Positions 1 through 11,051 of a stretch of DNA of 64,000 nt are shown here, one piece after another. The stretch's first letter is position 1; every line of letters begins with the position of its first letter. The notes under the pieces were generated by a model that searched no databases, had not been told where the DNA came from, and worked only from the letters and a program-made list of their open reading frames with translations. Source of the DNA: Misgurnus anguillicaudatus (Eukaryota; Chordata; Actinopteri; Cypriniformes; Cobitidae); assembly GCF_027580225.2 (NCBI RefSeq), contig NC_073348.2, positions 24,424,001 through 24,488,000 of the forward strand, read 5' to 3'. The position numbers and the translations under genes were made by a program.

Positions 1-990
1 ATAAGTTTTGTAGGACTGTGCATTTTTAGGGAAAGCTTTTAGGGTCAGGATTGTATTTCTTTGATAGGAATGTTGTTCCAAGATCCCCTCAAGATGGTAA
101 TCTCAGTCTTACATGGCCAAATCATAGTGGCCTGGGGGGCACAAAGACAGTTATTATACCACAAAAAAAGTTGACACAAATATACAACATACAGAAAAAT
201 ACAGTATAAAGACCTCTTGGGACTCAACTATTACCTCTCAGCCAAATTGCTTTGCAATGCCATTGATTAAATGGATATGCAATGCTAAGAAGTTTAAAAG
301 CGCCTGGTGTAATTGAATCTGTCTTGGCTGTTTACCGTTGTGGTGATAGCAAGATGCTTATACGACGTGAAAAAAAATTCAACTATACAGTGCATTTTCA
401 ATAAATCAACTATTCAGATGGCCTGTCACTCAATTAAATTTTATTTGGCACCTTTACAGAGACCTCCTGTGAAAGCACAAAGAAAGTGTCGTCTTGATTT
501 AGCTTGGGTTTAGAAATGACGTCGCCTCAACAAGCAAGGTCACAATCCGTCAAATGCTGATTGTCAGATGACAGCTAAAGTTACTGGCCGCTAAGAAGGA
601 GGGACAAAACGGCAATAATTTAATAAGTATTGTCTAGAAAGCTAGAAGGGGAAGATAGAAAACTTCAACTGTATTCCTACACTTGGACAAAAATGGCCAA
701 CTGATTATTTTATACATTATACAATCATTCATAAAATCTTCTTCTCATTGTTGGGTCATTGTTGTCCATATGACTTGCTATTCAAAATTAAAGATATTAT
801 ATTTATTTATATTATTATACTAATGTATAAACACTATAGTAAAACTGTGGTAACTTGGTGTCAGCTAGATTCCATATTTATTATATCCATATAATAAAAT
901 ATCATGTTTTTACAGTAATAAATGTGATTGTAGTACACTGTTTTAGTTGACAACGCTTAGGCTTACTGACAAAATGTTAAATGGTCTCTC
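1..990. other. No gene or repeat recognised
   Basis: This AT-rich stretch has only short open frames with no recognisable protein, no convincing splice pair and no internal duplicate elsewhere in the window. Confidence 0.5.
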
Positions 991-1036
991 ATTTGTAAGT
1001 GGCTTTGGATGAAAGCATTGGCTAAATGAATAAATG
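991..1036 (+). mobile_element. SINE 3'-tail fragment
   Basis: The segment resembles the tail of the tRNA-headed element at 63738-63872: both have a GTAAGT..CTTTG.AT.AAAGCAT core followed by a TAAA-rich end. This 'number of bases to a tandem AAATG' style tail is widespread in fish SINE-like repeats. No tRNA-like head is present here, so it is a truncated copy. Confidence 0.45.
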
Positions 1037-1606
1037 TAAAACTGTAATTGATTTTCTAAAACTAAGTATTCTGATATTTTATTTTGAGCGCAAAATCATC
1101 TCACAAAACATCTTTTTAACACTTTTCTATGTCTGTCGGTGGATATAAGAAGGAATATTCTGCAGTTTTCACATTTTTATCCTAGACATATTAGTCCAGA
1201 ATAGTTTGTTTTGCACATTTACTGTATACGTGGTTTAACCTTCCTCTGCTTTCCCAAGCAATTACTTTCCTTAAAGGTCTCGCTGACCTCCCTGACAAAC
1301 ACGGGACAACCCTCCTCTTCTGTTTCCCCATTTGTAGGCACAGATCAGCCCGACCCGGCTGGCCCAGTTCTGTCTCCCATTTTCTTATCTCTCTTTCTCT
1401 CTCTCCTCTATTCATCATTGGCTAAACAGATGACAGGAGGTATTCTTCGGTAATCCCCTCCATTATGTAAGTGTGCGTGGTATTTCCACTTTTGTTTTGG
1501 AAATGATTTAGACGACCTTTGGGTCAGCATCTTAATAGAGATTTATTTGCTAATTTTTACCAAGACAGTGATTACAGTGATTCACTGACACCACCAGATT
1601 AGTGTT

Positions 1607-1980
1607 CACTGTAAAAAAAGATTTGTTAGTTAAAAAGTTTAAAACTTAAAAAAGTAAGTGTTAATGCTGCCATAGATTTTTGAGTTAATTCAACCACAAA
1701 ATTTGTAAAAATGTGTTGTCAACTAATATTTTTAAGGTAAATTAAAGGCGGAGTCCACAATGTTTGAAAAACGCTTTGGAAAAGGAGACGGGCCGACTAC
1801 CAAAACACACTTATAGCCAATCAAATCAAATCAAATGCCGGGTTGCGTATGTGTGGGGCGGGTCTATCAACCGAAGGTCCAGATTCTATTGGGGTAGGGG
1901 CGTGTTTGTTTAGGTGATTTCAAATATCAACATTGGCTTTCAAACATCATGGACTCCGCCTTTAACTCAAAATTTTAAAG
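1607..1980 (+). mobile_element. CACTGTAAAAA foldback element, interrupted
   Basis: It begins CACTGTAAAAAAAG and holds the GTTAGTTAAAAAG / TTGAGTTAATTCAACC motifs typical of a short fish inverted-repeat element related to the copy at 24771-24955. The right part (AACTCAAAATTTTAAAG) lies beyond the 224-bp TTAA element at 1742-1965, so that element appears to have inserted into it. The right boundary is uncertain. Confidence 0.4.
1742..1965 (+). mobile_element. TTAA-flanked MITE, copy 1 (AGGCGGAGTCC ends)
   Basis: Direct reading shows 224 bp bounded by TTAA on both sides. The near-perfect terminal inverted repeats of about 24 bp start AGGCGGAGTCCACAATG and end CATGGACTCCGCCT. A second copy lies at 46966-47184 in the same orientation, differing by a few substitutions and one CAAAT repeat unit (three here, two there). 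There is no coding capacity. A TTAA target suggests piggyBac or Kolobok mobilisation; that assignment is inference. Confidence 0.85.
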
Positions 1981-2255
1981 GGGACATGTCATGAAAATCT
2001 GTCTTTTTCCATGTGTAAGTGCTATAATTGGGTCCCCAGTGCTTCTTTCAACCTAGAAAATGCGTGAAAAACAACTTCGTTTTGCTAAACCATTCTCCAC
2101 AAGCATGTGAAAAAACAGGTCATTGAAATTTGGCTCCCCTTGTGATGTCAGATGGGGATAATACCGCCCCTTAATCTGCACTATCCAACCACGCCACTGC
2201 CATTTAATGCAGAGATGAGCTCATTTGCATTTTAAAGGACACACCCAAAAACATT
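1975..2255 (+). mobile_element. GGGGACATGTCATG element, copy 1
   Basis: It starts at a TTAA and continues AGGGGACATGTCATGAAAATC. The next roughly 270 bp match the copy at 52260-52680, including GGGTCCCCAGTGCTTC, GGCTCCCCTTGTGATGTCA and GCTCATTTGCAT. The two copies lose similarity after ACACACCCAAAAA near 2250, so the 3' part here is replaced or truncated. Non-autonomous; the family is common in zebrafish-type genomes as far as I recall. Confidence 0.7.
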
Positions 2256-2409
2256 TTTTACATTGTATGTGTGTCCATGTGTATGTTTGTATATAATTTT
2301 TCTGTCTCCGTTGATCACTCTTAGTCTTTACCTCATTTTTTAGCATCTCAGTTTAGAATATGTGAACTTTTTATTACGTTCTATTGAATGGACTTCACCA
2401 TAGGGAACT

Positions 2410-2645
2410 TTAAAGAGCAACTATCGTCCGATTCACGATTTTAAATTTCCTTTGGTATGTAAGTGTGTATTCGTACATGTTAACGATATATACATGTTAA
2501 CAAAAGATACATACCCCAAAGTAACAATGATGCGATTTATCGTCTCCAACGTAACTCTCTTTTCTTGGATTTCAACAAACACACGGATTGTAGGCAACAG
2601 TTTACTTCCTGGGCCTGTTGATGTGGACAAGACCGTCATTCAGGG
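2410..2645 (+). mobile_element. Probable TTAA element fragment (AGAGCAACTATCGTCC)
   Basis: It starts TTAAAGAGCAACTATCG and runs to about GACCGTCATTCAGGGC. I recognise it as a recurrent cyprinid repeat, but there is no second copy in the window and the matching right end is missing. The open frame inside it is not a gene. Confidence 0.4.
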
Positions 2646-2649
2646 CTTT

Positions 2650-3815
2650 GAAGCAAATTTTTTCCCAATTGGTTCGTTCTGAATAGAAACAGTATTTTAA
2701 CGTTTCCGTTTTTGGTTCAACCCTAAAATTGACGTTCCTGTTAGAACAAAAAATAAAGTTCCCGAAACGGTTAATATCGTTTCATGTCAGCTGTGGGACA
2801 TACAAATAAGTAGGCTTTAAACTTAAATTATTAGTCTACATAATTTTCCTTAAGTCCCTATCTTTGTCATCAAACATTAAAAAAGGCTACATTATGTAAG
2901 CGGCATAACTGTAATTCTGACATGCCTACATTTATTTCAGCATTATTCATGAATTAAGACAAGGACAATTTCTGTCATGTCATTTATTGGCAAACAATTC
3001 AAAAAATGTTTTTATTAGAAAAAGAATACTGTGGTATTTCGAGGCCATTTTGTTTGTTTGTGTCCTGTCAAGAACTGAAAGATTGTTCGCTTGCTTTTTG
3101 AAACGCGTCTCTCCGTGTATGCACTTTTGAGTGCAATTAAACAGGCGTACACACACAGACGGAGGACAAATTTCAAACAGCCTTTCGGGAAGAAGATGCA
3201 GCATAAACAGTCACCCAACATAAAGTGAAAATTACGTTTTTTTTTCAGTGATTTATTCGCCAAATGTATTTTAATAGACTATAGTATGAGACACAGTAGC
3301 GCAACTCTCTCTCAAGTTTATTCATCAAGGGTTCTGATCTTTGAAGGGCATAGTGAGGATCATGTCTGACTGGAGTTGGACCGGACACATGCAACTGCAT
3401 GTGCGTCTGTGCGAACAGAAAATTGCTCACTTCAGCGCCTTTTTGTGGTTAAATTGTTTAAAATCACTTAAGTGTTAACATTTCATTTGAGTAGGCTACT
3501 TACTGGTGGCAAGCTTCTCATTTTTCCGATGAGTCAACGACGACCGGAAGTAAACTTCACTGAGTCATACTGCACAGAAATCTTGTTAAAGAATGAAAAA
3601 ATAATGGTATTAATTGGTTACCATTATTTTAAATAAACGGTTCTGTTCCGATTCTGTTGAAGTTTCTGGTTACGTTTCTGTTCCTTACAAAACATCCAGA
3701 GTTTCTGGCTTTCGTTTTCATTCCGTGAACCGGTTAAAAGCCTTGCTGACATTATCATAATTCCTCCGCTTTGACTCACAGCCTGTAAGTTAACTCCTAT
3801 TTGTATTGTGAGCGA
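2650..3815. other. Degenerate repeat-like stretch, no gene
   Basis: Both ends of this block contain ACGTTTC / GTTCTGTTCC / GGTTC-rich motifs (about 2690-2770 and 3640-3740) that look like the arms of an old DNA transposon with unrelated sequence between them. There is no coding signal; overlapping minus-strand frames of 74 and 82 codons resemble nothing I know. Confidence 0.25.
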
Positions 3816-3817
3816 AT

Positions 3818-3982
3818 CTTTCAAACATGAGCGTCACATTTCCAGCTGACGTCAGAGGTATTCAGGCCAATCACAACATACAGATTAGCTGGCCAATCAG
3901 GGACGCTTTTCAGGTCAATGAGTTTTGTACAAAATACCCAAAATAACATTGTTTTTTTAACAATAAAATAGGTGCCCTTTAA
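3818..3982 (+). mobile_element. Half copy of AGGTGCCCTT-ended foldback element
   Basis: The segment GACGTCAGAGGTATTCAGGCC, the CCAATCAC / GATTAGCTGGCCAATCAG words and the terminal AATAGGTGCCCTTTAA are shared with the fuller copy at 21220-21602. It ends at a TTAA (3979-3982). Only one arm is present, so it is a truncated, immobile relic. Confidence 0.6.
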
Positions 3983-4843
3983 ATGAGTTAAGCTCTGGCA
4001 AAATACTGTTGCTCCACTCATCCAATGTCACCTAGGCCTCTAATGATGAAGGATTGATGATGAATATCCACATTTCTGTCACTAAAGGTTGATTAATGGG
4101 CAAAATTGTATTTCATTCACAATAACACGACACTAGCTTTGTTTTACAGTGTCCATTACAATCATTTACCATGATAAACATATCACCTGCAAAAATACTA
4201 TAAATGTAGAAAACGGAGTGTTGAAAAGATCCATATTTACTATATCAATGGCGTTACTGTAATAACTGGGATTCAAAGCAGATAAAATGATATTAAACGG
4301 CGGACATCAAGGGAGGAGGTAATGTTTGTGAGAATATGACACCTCAGGGTTTAGTATCTGCACATCCTAATCCTTCTCATCTTTTCTCCTATTTAAATGT
4401 CCTATGAGGAATTTAAAAGCAGTGCAAATATGAAAGATTAATTTGAATCTAAATCTTCCAGGCCTTTGCTTACTTTAGCATGCATGATGTCTCTGTTATC
4501 AGGGTAAATCTGGAGAGAAAAGTCTTTATTTCTTCTGAACAGCCTCAGCAAAAAACTGATGGAGATCGACGAGAGAACCAGTTAAGCCCCGTGGGTGGAA
4601 ATGTGCGTGTTTGTGTGTGTGTGGAAGAGAGAAACGGCAGACGTCGGTGTCTGTGTTGTACCCCTGCACTTCTGTGATGTTTCATTATCTAAGGTACCCA
4701 ATGCAGTACATCTGAGGCAGACACTTAGATCAAGAGATATCGCGGCAGCTCTGAGACAGAAACATAATAAAGAACCATGAAGTGAGAATGAAAGACAAAA
4801 CTGTTGGATTAGCCATTCTGCACACCCTAAAACATACTACCAG
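3983..4843. other. No gene recognised
   Basis: Mixed AT-rich sequence with a short TG run near 4603-4622. Two overlapping + frames (61-65 codons) sit across this TG run and look non-coding. Confidence 0.45.
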
Positions 4844-5554
4844 CAGGGTTCCCACGGGTCCTTGAAATCCTTGAAAGTTTGTGAATCTGGGGGAAAAAAT
4901 TCAAGGCCCAAGTTCAAGTTTTTGAAAATGTACATACATAAATACAGTACAGGTCATTGAAAGTGCTTGAATCTATTTTATGCAAGTTTTCTGGGAAAAA
5001 ATCCATATTACTCCCTGTGTAGTGTAGGATAATATCATACAAATTCTAGACTTTTTAAGCACACATGCTGAACTGTTCACTTTAAATTCTTATATCTTCT
5101 GTATGTGAATGTTGATTCATACCAAAATGCTTTTGTGCATAGTTGTGTTTGACAAATGAAAACGTCTCAGGTTACGTATGAGAAGGGAACGAGACGCTGC
5201 ATCCCTTGCCATACTTCCTGCGTCCCTGTAACGGCGTCTTTGGCAATATTTCAGATAGCGATATACTTCCTGGCTCTCGCGTCACCCTGTCTTTGTTGTT
5301 AAGCCTCACCATTGGTTGAATTTAATATACACATCCTGACGCGCTTAACCTTGGAGGCGTCTCCAAAGTGTCACTGCCGTGACACAGCGCAAGTTCCCTC
5401 AAAAGGGAACTGTAACAATGTATCTTTAAAGGTAAAACAATGTAACCTTGCTCTTACCTTGCCCCACATTTAGTCCTTGAATTTGACGGTATTGGACCTG
5501 GAAAGTCCTTGAAAGGTCCTTGAATTTAAAGTTAACTAAGGTGTGGGAACCCTG
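4844..5554 (+). mobile_element. CAGGGTTCCCAC element, copy 1 (intact ends)
   Basis: The 711-bp element starts CAGGGTTCCCACGGGTCC and ends GGTGTGGGAACCCTG, giving 12-bp perfect terminal inverted repeats. It is flanked by the direct repeat TACCAG (4838-4843 and 5555-5560). Near each end are repeats of a TCCTTGAAA word that could be subterminal binding sites. Copy 2 is at 7727-8717. It lacks an open frame of any length. The ends resemble hAT elements, but the visible duplication is 6 bp rather than the usual 8. Confidence 0.85.
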
Positions 5555-5651
5555 TACCAGCCCATGAATAGAAGACTGGGTGAGTTGGGTTTATAGTATG
5601 AGCTTCAGGTTTCGTACAATATTATTAGTTTATTCTTAAATAAAGTACCCA

Positions 5652-6008
5652 TTAACTCAAAATTCTGTGTCGTGATGTATTTCCGAGTGAAACGGAATGT
5701 CACGCGAGGAAATAGTAGGCGTGGCTTGTGTTTTCCACTGTGCTTTGATTGGATATTGAAAAGTAGGCATTTCATTCGTAAATTGAACGGTTAGCAGATT
5801 GACTGTTGGAGGGGCGGAGTTAATGGATGCTCCTGTCCAAGCCATCTTGCTGATGTCATCAGAGAATGATCGCCACAAGAGGGCGGAAGTACATTTTCAG
5901 ATTTTGATTGACGTTTATGGGGGTACATGAATAAATATTTTTATAATAAACACTGCAATATTACATAGAAAATAAGAATGTTCAGTTTTGATTTCATTGG
6001 GACTTTAA
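5652..6008 (-). mobile_element. Probable TTAA element related to 38203-38592
   Basis: The right end TTTCATTGGGACTTTAA, read on the minus strand, begins TTAAAGTCCCAATGAAA, very close to the end of the element at 38203 (TTAAAGTCGCAATGAAA). A TTAA also occurs at 5652-5655, but the sequence there does not mirror the right end, so the left terminus is probably lost. Confidence 0.4.
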
Positions 6009-6177
6009 ATTAACCAAAAAAAAAAATCTATTTTTACATTTTGCATTTTTTTTTGGTTCTAAGTGTTTTGCCATTGATCTCCATATTGAATAATTTATTT
6101 AATTTAATTAAAAAAGACAGATTGTGTTCGTCAGTTGGTTTTGATACTTTGACTAGCTTATAACATAAATATATATA

Positions 6178-7144
6178 CACAATAAATCCATTTTGACAAA
6201 TTTCTATAAAAACGTGTTTTCTATACCAAGAAAGTGACAAGATGAAAACTACTATTTTCTGTTACAAACTTTCACATAGCATCTTTAGGTTATAAAAAAA
6301 ATAAAAAATTCAAATCCATAACTTGATTTTCAAAGATTTATTATAAAAACGAATTATTTTTTCCACAAAGTTTTTTTTCAAAATGCTATAAATTTATTGA
6401 ATCAATAGCCTATAAATGTGCATTCATCTTTGCCATTTTACATTCATTTAGTTGAACAGTTGTACACAATGATTAAAATAAACATTAATTGGATTAATCA
6501 AAACACTTACTTTGTCATATTAAGAACACTGTCATTGCTGCGGTTAGACTTGACGTCGTCACTTAACATTTTTCACAGCAATCAATCAGCTGTAAAATGT
6601 TTTGCTCCTGCTCGATTTTCGTTGACTTTGAGTAAAATTATGGAAAGTTTTTCATAAGATCTTCTGGGGTCAATGTGTTAGCATGACAGAAGCTTGATGC
6701 TGTCGGGAGAACAAGCACCCGTCTCCCGAGTGCCTCTCGCGTAAATTATTAGATGTTGATGGCTTACATTTCTTTCCCGTCACAGAAAACCATCACAGGT
6801 TTATCAATGCCATTAAAGTATTATTTTGTTTGTTGATCACAAAGTAGATGAGGAAAACTAGGACTCCGTGTACTCAACGCGCCGCCATTGTTTGTTTACA
6901 TTGCGTGGAATGGTGCGCTGTAATTTGTGGAGCAGATTTATTGCATTCTGTAGAAAAAGAGGAGTGGCGTTTATTGCGTTTTGGGAAAAAAGGGAGAAAA
7001 GATGACAGAATAACACAGCAGATATTGTATTTTGCGTAAAATTAAGAATTTACTTTTAAATACTGACCTGATATAATACTGATTCTGGCAGTAACTCATT
7101 TTTTTCAAAAATGGCGTTTATCGCGTTTTGGAACCAAACTCTTC
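6178..7144 (+). mobile_element. GAAGAGTTTGG element, copy A (left end lost)
   Basis: Over most of its length it parallels the copies at 45486-46499 and 50516-51496 (the latter reversed), with shared blocks such as GGGGTCAATGTGTTAGCATGA, TCGGGAGAACAAGCACCCG and CGCCATTGTTTGTTTACA. The right terminus GGAACCAAACTCTTC is intact, while the left terminal repeat is missing and similarity starts at AATAAATCCATTTTGAC. The 79- and 63-codon frames in it are incidental. Confidence 0.75.
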
Positions 7145-7726
7145 ATTTATAATACATAACCTGTCAACACCTCGGTGAAGTAATCACAGACCAATTTAAA
7201 CCGGTGAAAGCTAGTAACAAATTTTCTGCATTGCCCTCTTCCTCCACAATAATTCATCATCAGAATCAAAGTGTCTTTGAAAAATATCTGTACTTTGTCA
7301 TCAAAGAGCATCAGATGACAAAACAGACGCTTGCTATATTGGCCATTATGACACATCTGTTACTTATGATGCATTTATTGCTCCTCTGTGAAAACGTTCA
7401 ATCAAACGTCCAATAAATCAGTTTCGTCCCTAGGCAGAAATAGCTGAGCTTAAGGTTTTAAAGTCGTTCTTCTGCCCTAACTCTTCTGTTCACTCAAAGT
7501 CTGCTGTGATGAATGAGTGGGTTGGTTTAAATTTAATATAAAGACATCATTAAAATAAAAAAGGGTATAAATTAAACCTCTACTGCACTGTACAGCACAT
7601 GCTGTGTTTTAGCACAACCCAGTCTCGGGAAAGTTTGTCGTAATCACAAAATTTTCTCGTTCCTTTACTTTGGTGCACTTACCTTAGTTATGTCCGATAA
7701 GGCTCATTGGTACAGTTTACATTCAA
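7145..7726. other. No gene recognised
   Basis: No repeat copy or exon signal was recognised. Frames of about 70 codons on both strands overlap each other (7147-7416) and look non-coding. Confidence 0.4.
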
Positions 7727-8717
7727 CAGGGTTCCCACGGGTCCTTGAAATCCTTGAAAGTTTGTGAATCGGGGGGAAAAATTCAAGGCCCTGGGAAGTT
7801 TTTGAAAACATACATACATCTCACTGACAGTGAAAGTTTTCTGGAAAGAAAATTCATATTATTCCCTGTGTAGTGTAGGGTAATATCATAAAAATTCTAG
7901 ACTTTTTAAGCACACATGCTAAACTATTCGCTTTAAATGCTTTTATCTTCTGCATGTAAATGTTGATTCATACCAAAGTGCTTTTTTTCATAGTTGTGTT
8001 TGACAAATGAAAATGTTTCTGGTAACGTATGTAACTGTTGTTCCCCTGAGAAGGAAACGAGACGCTGCGTCTCCCTTGCCATACTTCCTTCGTCCCTGTA
8101 ACGCCGTCTTTGGCAATATTTCAGATAGCGATATACTTCCTGGCTCCCGCGTCACCCTAGCCATTTCTCAATACCAAGTACGCCAAACTCGGACTTGTGT
8201 CCTTCGTAGTTCGAACTTGCAAGTTCAGACTCGGAAGAACGAACTCCTGACGCGAAAAACATTCTGGGAAACTTCGCTGTCATAAGTCCACACAAGTCTC
8301 CACTGATGCAACCTCGATAAAATGGGCGGATCAAGAACACATCCGGGGATTTTATGTGAACTTGGGCTTGATACGAACTTTGAATTGGAACAAGTCCACA
8401 AGAACGCAAGTATAGACAAGAACGCATATTGAGAAACGGCTCCTGTCTTTGTCGTTAAGCCTCACCATTGGTTGAATTTGTTATACACATTCAGATGCAC
8501 TTACCTCTGGAGGCGTCCCCAAAGTGTCACCGCAGTGACGCAGCGCGAGTTCACTCGAAAGGGAACTGTAACAATGTATCTTAAAAGGTAACTCGATGTA
8601 ACCTTGTTCTCACTTGAAATGTGTCCCCACATTTAGTCTTTGAATTTGAGGGCATTGGATCTGGAAAGTCCTTAAAAGGTCCTTGAATTTGAAGTTAACT
8701 AAGGTGTGGGAACCCTG
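7727..8717 (+). mobile_element. CAGGGTTCCCAC element, copy 2 with a nested insert
   Basis: It has the same ends as copy 1 (CAGGGTTCCCACGG / GTGTGGGAACCCTG) and high similarity across its length. The flanking direct repeat is ATTCAA (7721-7726) versus ATTTAA (8718-8723), 5 of 6 matching, supporting a 6-bp target duplication. Without the 283-bp insert at 8159-8441 and one copy of its 3-bp duplication it is 705 bp, close to the 711 bp of copy 1. Confidence 0.85.
8159..8441. mobile_element. 283-bp element nested in copy 2
   Basis: Comparison with the empty site in copy 1 (GTCACCCTGTCTTTG) defines this insertion exactly. It begins AGCCATTTCTCAATAC and ends ATATTGAGAAACGGCT, giving inverted repeats of about 15 bp with one mismatch, and is flanked by CCT (8156-8158 and 8442-8444). 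The interior contains AAGTTCG/CGAACTT-type short inverted words. It has no credible coding frame. A 3-bp duplication that is not TWA leaves the superfamily open. Confidence 0.8.
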
Positions 8718-8737
8718 ATTTAAGGCACCCTAACCTA

Positions 8738-8852
8738 AACATTTAGAAGCAACGATGTGCCTTGCTCAAGGGCACCACAGTCGCAACCTGTAGGCCTTGA
8801 GACTCGAACGGTTGACCTTCGGATTTCCAACCACTAGGCTACGTCTGCCAAT
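8738..8852 (-). mobile_element. tRNA-derived SINE head fragment
   Basis: Read on the minus strand, TAGCCTAGTGGTTGG resembles a Pol III A box and CGTTCGAGTCT a B box, spaced as in a tRNA gene. The downstream words TGCCCTTGAGCAAGGCAC are familiar from fish tRNA-derived repeats. It does not fold into a complete tRNA and lacks the tail. Confidence 0.5.
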
Positions 8853-10107
8853 CGAGTAAAGACAACAAAAATGCTGTTGTGGCGTTGTGTCCATCAGATC
8901 AACCTTGGAGGTTGTTTTTTAGGACTGCAACAACTAACTGATAAAATCAATGAAAATTGATAATGATGTTTTACTTCGGGTTAGAGATGGAAGGATTTGG
9001 CTCATTAATAGTTGGTATTTGGGTTAATTCTTAATAGCCATTGAGCTAGTTTTGTTACATTGATCTGGCAACCCTGACAGGACAATGACGAAAGCAAAAC
9101 CGCAAACAAATGCTGATTAATAAATGTTTAATTTTGTCCTTTAAAATAAGTGGGTTTGTAAGTGGATCCATAATTGGAGACACCAGGTTCTCCTTGAAAT
9201 TAAAGTGAATGCACTAGCAGAAATGGGAATAGGCACTTAGCAAAACATATTTGTTAGACACCTAGAAGACATTTACTGTAGTATAAAAAGGCTGACAGAT
9301 CTTTGTTTAGCGGCATTAACGACATGCACACACAAGCAGGATTGAAGAGTGTGAAAGCAATAGGAAAGGCAGACTGTTGCATGTCTGGTCAGCATTACCA
9401 AAGGGAGATTAATCCTCACAATAGCACAACGAGTTAGATCGTTCACGGAAGCGCGGATGTAATTTGTTGCGATTGTGTGGAGCTTTAGCGGTAATGCGGG
9501 TTTAGATGAGAAGTTCACATCTGTCTAATCGAGTACAAGCATGACTAAATGCCACTTGTAAACATCGCCATGCCGGTCCACTATTAATAGACTCACGATG
9601 TTCTCAAACAGTCTAAAACTATATCTGCCATTCGCTGAATGTCAGCCACCCCCAGTTTATGCTTTATTTTTGGTTTAATTAAAATATTTGAAGGGCATTA
9701 TGTAAAGGCATTAGCGGTTGGCTGACACGGCTCAAATCTATTTTAAGAGAAATGCTTTAGAAGCAAATGATGTGTGAGAGAAGAGCCTTATAAAGCGAGG
9801 TCTGACAGGCAGTTTTAATGAAAAAAGCATAAAATTATTCTTTTCAAAACTTTGACACTGAGAACTGTACATGTGCTGCTCAGTTAATACAAGGGAGTTC
9901 ATTTAACATCATTTACTCTTCTGACTGTCAGTATTAATTTTTCTTTTGTGGATTATCAAGTCAAACTTTTTTTATATAATCTTAGTGAATGAGGACTAAG
10001 GATATCAAGCTTGGAAAGATCAGACTCGCAAAAAACCTGTCTGAAAAACTTTTTTGATGGTCTTGTCTTGGTCTCAACTGAAACAATAAAAAAAACTGAA
10101 ACTGAAA
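8853..10107. other. No gene recognised
   Basis: The 81-codon minus-strand frame at 9273-9518 has no recognisable domain. Nothing else of note was seen. Confidence 0.45.
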
Positions 10108-10844
10108 CTCCCCTAGAGTTAAACATTTGATTTTTACCGTTTTGAAATCCATTCAGCCGATCTATGGGGTAACACTTTTAGCATAGCTTAGAACAATCTT
10201 TTGAATCTGATTAGACTATTAGCATTGCACTCAAAAATAACCAAAGAGTTTTATAACTTGACTCTTCTCTAGTTACAATGTGTACTAAGACCAAAAGTTA
10301 AAAGTTGCGATTTCCTAGGCAGATATGGCTAACTATACTCTCATTCTGGTGTAATAATCAAGGACTTTGCTCTCATAACATGGCTGCAGGAGGCGCAATG
10401 ATATTACGCAGCACCTCAAAATAGTCCCTTTGGTAACTTTCCAAAGCAGGGGACTATTTTCAAGCACTGCGTAAAATCATTGCGCCTCCTGCAGCCATGT
10501 TATGGCAGCAAAGTCCTTGATTATTATGCCAGAACGAGAGTATAGTTTTTAGCTATATCGGCCCAGAAAATCGCAACTTTTAATTTTCTGTCGGTCTTAG
10601 TACACAATGTAACTACAGAAAAGTCAAGATTTAAATAGGAAAAATATCCAAACTCTTTGGTTATTTTTGAGCGCGATGCTAATGGTCTGGTCAGATTCAA
10701 TGGATTGTGCTAAGCTGTGCTAGGGGTGCTGGCGCCGGACCTGGAGATCGGCTGAATGGATTTCAAAACGGTAAAAATCAAATGTTTAACTCTAGGGGAG
10801 CTGGGAAATGAGCATATTTTCAAAAAAAGTGGAGTGTCCCTTTA
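10108..10844. mobile_element. Long foldback (hairpin) element
   Basis: Two arms of roughly 330 bp are inverted copies of each other. The outer stretch CTCCCCTAGAGTTAAACA continues perfectly for about 55 bp before mismatches appear. The inner arms contain AACATGGCTGCAGGAGGCG and its complement, around a loop of about 15 bp near 10430-10450. The right end continues to GGAGTGTCCCTTTAG, a probable decayed TTAA terminus; the corresponding left terminus (about 45 bp) is missing. There is no coding frame. Confidence 0.85.
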
Positions 10845-11051
10845 GATGTATTGTCTATATGGGACCATTATAAGGGTCAGGTTTTTTATTGAGATTTATA
10901 CAAAGCTAAATAAATAAGCTTTCCTTTGATATGATTTGTTAGGATAGGACAATATTTGGCCGAGATGCAACTGTTTGAAAATGTGGAATATAGGGTGCAA
11001 AAATATCAAAATATTGAGAAAATCGCCTTTAAAATTGTCCAAATAAAGTCA

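Noticed and set aside
8738..8852. A functional tRNA gene on the minus strand
   Set aside because: A- and B-box-like words are present, but the sequence does not form a full cloverleaf and continues into SINE-type sequence.
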